Shown here piece after piece: positions 59,010-64,000 of a stretch of 64,000 nucleotides of DNA. How positions within the stretch are numbered: position 1 is the stretch's first letter; every line of letters starts with the position of its first letter. The translations under genes and the position numbers were made by a program. The stretch comes from Brevibacterium album DSM 18261 (GTDB lineage Bacteria > Actinomycetota > Actinomycetes > Actinomycetales > Brevibacteriaceae), in NCBI RefSeq assembly GCF_000426445.1, contig NZ_AUFJ01000013.1:62001-126000 (forward strand). The letters are read 5' to 3'. The notes beneath the pieces were generated by a model. It saw only the letters and a program-made list of their open reading frames with translations. It did not search any database and was not told the DNA's origin.

Positions 59010-59956
59010 TGCGCGCCGCCGAGGGGCAGGCCGCCGAGGTGCGGGGGGCCGTCTGCCTCGTGCTCGCCTATTTCGAGGAGGGCGAGGCGCTGCGCACCTC
59101 GCTGGCCTCCGTGCGGCTGGAGGAGGGGGACTCCGTCGTGGTCGTCGACGACGGATCGCGTCGTCTGCCTGCCCGGGACTTCTGCCCTGAGACGGCCGGC
59201 GGGGCGCCCGTGCGCCTCGTCGAGCTCCCCCGCAACCGCGGGGTGGCGGTCGCCGCCCGTACGGGAGTGGCCGCCGCTCCGCCCGAGGCCGCATACATCG
59301 CCAGACTGGACTGCCGGGACGTCTGCTCCGCAGAGCGGTTCACGCTGCAGCGCGCCCATCTCGACGCCCATCCGGAGTGCGGGATCGTGGGCAGCGCGGT
59401 GCGCTTCCGGGACCCGGCCGGCCGCCACCTCTACACCCTCGTCCAGCCGACGGAGGACGCGGCCATACGTCGGCGCATGCGAGTCAACTGCGCCTTCACG
59501 CAGCCGGCGGTGATGTTCCGCCGCTCCGCCTACGAGGCCGCGGGCGGCTACTCGGAGGACTACCCCTGGGCGGAGGACTACGCACTCTTCCGCGCGCTGC
59601 TGCGGGTGAGCGCCGGTCACAACCTCGCCTCTTCCCTCGTGGCCTGCACGACGATGGACGGGGGCATCTCGCAGCGCCATCGCCGCAGGCAGCTGTTGAC
59701 CCGGATGCGGATCATCCGCGAGCACTGGGACTGGCACCCGGGCTCGGCCTACGGCCTGCTGAGGGCTGCGGCGCAGCTCCTCACCAGCCGGAACCTCACG
59801 AGCCGCGTCCGGCGGGCAGACGATCGCCTGCGCGGTGGGTCCGCTCGCGCGCAGATCGGCGGCCTCGAAGGGGCTGAGCCGGGTGCCGTCCGGAATGTGG
59901 GGTCCACCGGCGCCTCGGGTGCGGTGCACGGTGCCGAGGGCCGGAGAGGCGGCTGA
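59006..59956 (+). CDS. GT2-family glycosyltransferase
   Basis: The 316-residue enzyme has a GT-A fold: VCLVLAYFEEGEALRTSLAS, VVVVDDGSRR (nucleotide-binding, about residues 40-50), IARLDCRDVCSAERF (the DxD-like position, about 93-105) and the acceptor-side YPWAEDYALFRALLR (ED motif, about 190). The C-terminal 40 residues are disordered. It adds a sugar to the lipid-linked repeat unit. Its start (GTG 59006 or ATG 59009) overlaps the GT4 stop. Confidence 0.86.
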   Translation: MMRAAEGQAAEVRGAVCLVLAYFEEGEALRTSLASVRLEEGDSVVVVDDGSRRLPARDFCPETAGGAPVRLVELPRNRGVAVAARTGVAAAPPEAAYIARLDCRDVCSAERFTLQRAHLDAHPECGIVGSAVRFRDPAGRHLYTLVQPTEDAAIRRRMRVNCAFTQPAVMFRRSAYEAAGGYSEDYPWAEDYALFRALLRVSAGHNLASSLVACTTMDGGISQRHRRRQLLTRMRIIREHWDWHPGSAYGLLRAAAQLLTSRNLTSRVRRADDRLRGGSARAQIGGLEGAEPGAVRNVGSTGASGAVHGAEGRRGG

Positions 59957-59960
59957 GACC

Positions 59961-61238
59961 ATGCAGGTCTATCTGCTGAGCGCGCTCGCCGCCCTCGTCG
60001 GCGGGAGGGTCGGCTCCGTGCCGGGGCTGCGCCTCCTGTGGTGGGTGCTCCCCACCGGTGTGCTCGTGCTGCTCGCGGCCGGACGCGGCGAGGAGGTGGG
60101 CACGGACACCAGCATGTACCACCGCTTCTTCCGGGAGGTGGCCCCGAACTCGCTGGCCGATTCGCTCGAGCGCATCCCCCAGGAGGCAGGCTATGTGACC
60201 CTCATGTACGTGGTGCGTCAGTTCACGGGCGACTTCCAGGTGTTCCTGCTGCTCTGCTCCCTCCTCACCGTGGTCCCGGTGCTCATGGCGATCCGGAGGG
60301 CGAGCTCCATGCCCGTCCTCTCCCTGTTCCTCTACATCGCCCTGTCCTACTACCTGCTGTCGTTCAACGGGATCCGGCAGTCCATCGCCGTCTCCCTCGT
60401 GCTGCTGGCGGAGACCCACCGGCGCAGCAGCCGGCTCACCTGGCTGCTGCTCCATCTCCTCGCCCTGAGCTTCCACATCTCCGTCCTGCCGGTGTTCCTC
60501 CTCATACTCGCGGCGCGGTGGCAGTCCGCGCGCCCGGGCCGGCTGCTGGCACTCGTGCTGGGAGCCTCCGCGATGGGAGCCGCACTGTTCGGAGTGCCTG
60601 TGGTGGGCAGGGTCCTGTCCCTCCTCAACAGCCGCTACGACGAGTACCTCTCCACGGAGGAGGGCGCCGGCCTGGGCACGGTCCTCGTGCTGGCCGTGCA
60701 CGTGGTCATCGCCGTCTGGCTCATCCTGAGCATCCGTGCGGCCCAGGCACGGGCCGAGGAGGACCGGGCGCCGTACTCGGAGACGCTGCTGCGCGAGTTC
60801 ACGGCGATCTACCTGCTGTCCTGCGGCATACTTGTCCTCGCGACCTCCAACTGGGTGGTGGGTCGGCTCGAGCCGTATTTCGGCATCTTCGCGATCCTGG
60901 CCCTGCCGCATGCGCTCACCGCAGCCCGTCCCCGTCACGCGCTGGGCCTCCTCGCGGCACTGGTCCTCGCCGCCTCCGTGCACTTCGCATTCCACACCTC
61001 CCGCTACAACGAGCTCCTGCCCTATGAGCTCGGCGCGGCAGCGATCGCCGGAGGCTCCGAGGCCGGAGCGCATTCCGGGACCGAGGCTGCCGCCGGAGCG
61101 CTCGCGCAGGGCACGGAGGAGACCGGAGCGGTGGTGCCCGCGATAGGGGGCGCGCCCGCTCGGGCGGAGCCCCCTGCATCCCCGGAGCCTCTTCCGGAGG
61201 TCGTCCTCTCCGCCCGGGCCGCAGGGAGGTCGCTGTGA
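59961..61238 (+). CDS. EpsG-family polysaccharide polymerase-like membrane protein
   Basis: The 425-residue protein has about ten to twelve hydrophobic segments and EpsG/Wzy-like features: VGTDTSMYHRFFREVAPNSL (about residues 49-68) and FNGIRQSIAVSLVLLAETHR (about 135-155), the GIRQ motif being typical of EpsG. It probably polymerises the repeat units outside the membrane. ATG 59961 lies 4 bp after the GT2 stop. The last 60 residues are an Ala/Pro/Glu-rich tail. Confidence 0.85.
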   Translation: MQVYLLSALAALVGGRVGSVPGLRLLWWVLPTGVLVLLAAGRGEEVGTDTSMYHRFFREVAPNSLADSLERIPQEAGYVTLMYVVRQFTGDFQVFLLLCSLLTVVPVLMAIRRASSMPVLSLFLYIALSYYLLSFNGIRQSIAVSLVLLAETHRRSSRLTWLLLHLLALSFHISVLPVFLLILAARWQSARPGRLLALVLGASAMGAALFGVPVVGRVLSLLNSRYDEYLSTEEGAGLGTVLVLAVHVVIAVWLILSIRAAQARAEEDRAPYSETLLREFTAIYLLSCGILVLATSNWVVGRLEPYFGIFAILALPHALTAARPRHALGLLAALVLAASVHFAFHTSRYNELLPYELGAAAIAGGSEAGAHSGTEAAAGALAQGTEETGAVVPAIGGAPARAEPPASPEPLPEVVLSARAAGRSL

Positions 61239-62482
61239 TGCTTCGCGATCTGCTGCGCCGACCGCGCCCGCCCCGAACGCGCCACCGCCTCCGGGCGTTC
61301 GCCCTCGTGTGCGCGGTCCTCGTCTGCCTCACTCTCCTGGCGGTGTGGACGGTGCGCCTCTCCGCTGACCTCTCGGCCGTCCGTCCCTGGCCGGGTGCCG
61401 CGGAGGTCGCTCCGGCGGCTCAGGACGGCCTGTTCCCCAGCGATCTCAGCGGTCTGTCCTTCGCAGCGGATCCGGGGACGGAGACTCCGGGCCGCGCGGG
61501 CAGCGGTGGCGGCGAGGACGCGGTGTCGGAACGGCCCGCCGCGCTCTGGGCGGTGCAGAACAGTCCCGGACTCCTCCACCGGCTGGGCCACCGGGCCGGT
61601 CGCTGGGAGCCGGATGCGAGCTGGAGGCTCGCCTACGCCGATGGTGCCGGCGCCCCCGATGCCGAGGCGGTCGCCGTCCTCGCGGCGGCCTCGGCGACGG
61701 GAGGACCCGGCGTCTACGTCGCGAGCGAACGCGACAACGACGCCCCGGATGCTTCGTCGCTGACGGTCCTCCGCTACGCGCCCGGGCGTTCGGCACCCGA
61801 TGCGGAGGCCGCCGCGGCCGCGGGGTCACCGGGAGAGGCCGTCGAGGAAGACCTCCCCGTCCTCACCGCTGCCGCCGAATGGGACCTCACGGGGGACTTC
61901 TTCCTGCCGCCGGAGCCCAATGAGGGTTTCGAGGGAATCGCCTTCGTCCCCGATGCCCACCTCGTGAAGAGGAAGCTCACGGACGAGACCACGGGCGAGC
62001 GCTATGACCCGGACGGCTACGGTCCGCATGCCGGGGGCGTGTTCTTCCTCGCCCGGGAGGACACCGGCGCGATCTACGGATATGTGCTCGAGGACTCGGG
62101 CGCGGCAATCCGGATCACCGCTGTCGACAGCGGTCTGCCGCGGCTCGCCGAACTCGAGTACGAACCGGACACCGGCCTGCTGTGGGCGGTGTGCGATGAC
62201 TCCTGCGAAGGCGAGTCCGCCGTCCTGACCGTGCGCCGCAGCACCCCGGGACCTTGGGGATGGGAGCTGTGGGGCCGGCGGCAGACGGGCGAGCTCCAGC
62301 CCGTCGCCCGCTACGCCCGGCCGGCCGACATGCCGGACACCAACAACGAGGGCTTCGCGCTCGCCCCGGCAACGGCCTGCGCCGATGGCCTCCGACCCGT
62401 CTACTGGGCCGATGACGACGCCTTCGAGGCGCAGGCGCTGAGAAGGGGCGCGATCAGCTGCGAGCGCGGGCGGAACCCGTGA
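61235..62482 (+). CDS. Membrane-anchored extracellular phytase-like/beta-propeller protein
   Basis: The 415-residue protein has a basic N-terminus and one membrane segment (FALVCAVLVCLTLLAVWTV, about residues 22-40) and an extracellular part. EPNEGFEGIAFVPD (about 226-240), GVFFLAREDTGAIYGYVLED and TNNEGFALAPATACADGLRP resemble the esterase-like/phytase-like propeller family (NEGFE motifs). Acidic positions could bind Ca. It overlaps the polymerase gene by 4 bp, so it belongs to the exopolysaccharide operon, perhaps modifying or anchoring the polymer. The reaction is unknown. Confidence 0.62.
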   Translation: MMLRDLLRRPRPPRTRHRLRAFALVCAVLVCLTLLAVWTVRLSADLSAVRPWPGAAEVAPAAQDGLFPSDLSGLSFAADPGTETPGRAGSGGGEDAVSERPAALWAVQNSPGLLHRLGHRAGRWEPDASWRLAYADGAGAPDAEAVAVLAAASATGGPGVYVASERDNDAPDASSLTVLRYAPGRSAPDAEAAAAAGSPGEAVEEDLPVLTAAAEWDLTGDFFLPPEPNEGFEGIAFVPDAHLVKRKLTDETTGERYDPDGYGPHAGGVFFLAREDTGAIYGYVLEDSGAAIRITAVDSGLPRLAELEYEPDTGLLWAVCDDSCEGESAVLTVRRSTPGPWGWELWGRRQTGELQPVARYARPADMPDTNNEGFALAPATACADGLRPVYWADDDAFEAQALRRGAISCERGRNP

Positions 62483-62553
62483 GAACTGCTCCCCTTGCCT
62501 CCCCGGGCACCCGGCATACGAGAGAAGACCTGAGAGAAGAAGGACCCGCACAC

Positions 62554-64000
62554 ATGCACTCCTCCACCCGCCCAGTCGCACAGTCTGCGCCCCCGCACAT
62601 CGCGGTCCCGGCCTTCCCGGTCGTCCGACCGCTGCGCGCGCGGGCCGTGGGGTTCGCCGCCCGTCTCATCGCTCGCACCTCGCGGGCTCTCGGCTGGGGG
62701 AGCGGCACGATGACCGGCGGCCGCCTCGCACTCCGCCTCGACTCCGGCGCGCTCGCGCGGCTGGGTCTGGGGCGCACGCATGTGCTCGTCACCGGGACGA
62801 ACGGGAAGTCGACGACGAGCCGTCTGCTCGCCGCGGCACTCACCGGGACCGGACCGGTCGCCGAGGGCACGGGTGCGAACCAGATCCCCGGCCTCGTCGC
62901 AGCGCTGGCGGAAGCGCCTGCGGGGGCGATCGTCGCGCTGGAGACGCGGGAGAGGGACGTGGGAACCGTGCTCGCCTCCCTCCGCCCGGCCGCGCTGGTC
63001 CTGCTCAACCTCAGCAGCGAGCACGCGGACCGGCCCGACGAGGCTGCAGAGCTCGAAGCCGCGCTGCGCGCCCGGATCGCGGCGCATCCGGACGTCGTGC
63101 TCATCGCGAACTGCGATGACGTCCGCATCGCCTCGGTCGCCGCCGCCGCGCCTGCTGTCGTCTGGGTCGCCGCGGGCATCGGCCGCGAGGGCCCGGTGCG
63201 CAGCTGCCCGCGCTGCGGCGCGCTCATCCTGGCCGCTGCCGCACCGGGAACCGCTGCCGATCCGCATCCGGACTGGCGCTGCTCCGCATGCTCGTTCTCC
63301 CGTCCCCGTCCGCACTGGTCGCTCGACAGGGAGGGCGGCGGCCACGTCCTGCGCGGCCCGGAGGGCTTCTGCGCGCCGCTGACCCTGCAGCTGCCGGGCG
63401 AGGCCAATCTGGGCAATGCGGCGCAGGCCGTCGCCGCGGCAGTCGCCCTGGGCGCAGAGCCCCGCACCGCCGTCGCGGCGGTTGCGCAGGTGCACGGGAT
63501 CGGCGAGCGCTACAGCACGCTCGAACTCGGGGAGCACCGCCTGCGGCTGCTGCTCGGCAAGAACCCGCCCGCGGCGCAGGAAGGCGTGGCCGCAGCCTCG
63601 CCGGAGGCTGCTGGGACGGTCATAGTGCTCAACGCGCAGGGGGACGAGACTCGCGACACGGCCTGGGTGTGGGACGTGGACTACAGCGCACTCGGAAGGC
63701 AAGGCCGCGCGCCCGCAGCCTCCGGGGCCGCGCGGCCTGACCCCGATGCCGAGGAGGCGCCCCCGCTCGTGCTCGCCGCGGGGGACCGGGCCGCAGATCT
63801 CTCCGTGCGCCTCACCTATGACGGCGTGCCCCACGTCGTCGAGACCGATGTCCTCCGGGCGGTCGCGCGGTGCGCACCCGGCGGTGTGGACGTCCTCGTG
63901 CCCGGGGTCGACACGATGCAGGCGCTCATGCGGGAGGCGACGGCCGCTGCCCGCCGGGGCGGAGTGCCGCTGTACGGTTCCCGTGTACGCGCTCGTTCGC
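62554..64000 (+). CDS. murT: MurT-type Mur ligase (lipid II isoglutaminyl synthase subunit), 3' end cut by window
   Basis: The visible 482 residues have the MurT features: ALGWGSGTMTGGRLALRLDS (about residues 45-64), P-loop HVLVTGTNGKSTTSRLLAAA (about 76-95), and the four-Cys zinc ribbon CPRCGALIL / WRCSACSF (about 216-250) that marks MurT, with the central domain NLGNAAQAVAAAVAL at about 288. MurT and GatD amidate glutamate in lipid II; GatD is expected just beyond the right edge. GAGAAGAAGG precedes the ATG. It lies 71 bp after the exopolysaccharide operon on the same strand. Confidence 0.88.
   Translation, partial: MHSSTRPVAQSAPPHIAVPAFPVVRPLRARAVGFAARLIARTSRALGWGSGTMTGGRLALRLDSGALARLGLGRTHVLVTGTNGKSTTSRLLAAALTGTGPVAEGTGANQIPGLVAALAEAPAGAIVALETRERDVGTVLASLRPAALVLLNLSSEHADRPDEAAELEAALRARIAAHPDVVLIANCDDVRIASVAAAAPAVVWVAAGIGREGPVRSCPRCGALILAAAAPGTAADPHPDWRCSACSFSRPRPHWSLDREGGGHVLRGPEGFCAPLTLQLPGEANLGNAAQAVAAAVALGAEPRTAVAAVAQVHGIGERYSTLELGEHRLRLLLGKNPPAAQEGVAAASPEAAGTVIVLNAQGDETRDTAWVWDVDYSALGRQGRAPAASGAARPDPDAEEAPPLVLAAGDRAADLSVRLTYDGVPHVVETDVLRAVARCAPGGVDVLVPGVDTMQALMREATAAARRGGVPLYGSRVRARS

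Overview
The window is high-G+C bacterial DNA from an actinobacterium, probably a member of the Micrococcales; genus and species cannot be settled from the sequence alone. The pointers are GTG starts and tightly coupled genes, a RamB-type regulator beside aceA and aceB, DtxR/IdeR-type iron boxes, two DinB/mycothiol-transferase-fold proteins, and a MurT gene with a zinc-ribbon insert. No rRNA, tRNA, insertion sequence or CRISPR array was seen.

Layout. (1) 1-1.5 kb: a type IV abortive-infection pair (AbiEi/AbiEii, the latter cut by the window edge) behind a leaderless promoter inside an inverted repeat. (2) 1.6-6.1 kb: small accessory genes: DinB protein, two AraC-regulator/VOC-protein pairs, an AHSA1-type protein and an orphan ribbon-helix-helix antitoxin. 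(3) 6.3-10.6 kb: an ABC-class ATPase with a Gly/Arg-rich insert, a DUF4333-like lipoprotein, and a siderophore-interacting flavoprotein behind an iron box. (4) 10.7-15.6 kb: an osmoprotectant-type ABC importer and a metabolite:H+ symporter. (5) 15.7-23.1 kb: a minus-strand operon (binding protein, two permeases, ATPase, HAD phosphatase, endonuclease/phosphatase-fold hydrolase) opposite a GntR/UTRA regulator; I read it as organophosphate uptake plus hydrolysis. (6) 23.3-28.6 kb: the glyoxylate shunt, with ramB divergent from aceA and aceB downstream. (7) 28.8-34 kb: cupin, ThDP enzyme, MOSC protein, small HTH protein and an inositol-monophosphatase-family protein. (8) 34-38.4 kb: an iron-siderophore ABC importer behind a second iron box. 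(9) 38.4-47.6 kb: amidohydrolase, SDR, orphan betaine-type binding protein, then a coupled operon of acyl-CoA-synthetase-like ligase, GAF/PucR regulator and short-chain fatty acid transporter; upstream of it lies a decayed copy of the SDR gene tail with its terminator. (10) 47.7-53.4 kb: two very large coupled LuxR-type regulators. (11) 53.4-54.6 kb: a YkvI-like membrane protein. (12) 55-62.5 kb: an exopolysaccharide operon (BY-kinase/co-polymerase, tyrosine phosphatase, sugar transferase, GT4, GT2, EpsG-like polymerase, membrane-anchored beta-propeller-like protein) running up to murT at the right edge.

The most interesting points are: the GT4 gene of the polysaccharide operon is frameshifted at a run of seven C, with a run of eleven C just upstream of the operon (possible phase variation); the phosphoester-import reading of region 5; the leaderless self-regulated abiE operon; the paired LuxR giants with degenerate P-loops; and the duplicated SDR tail. 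Many genes end in long near-perfect hairpins that lack a clear U-tract.
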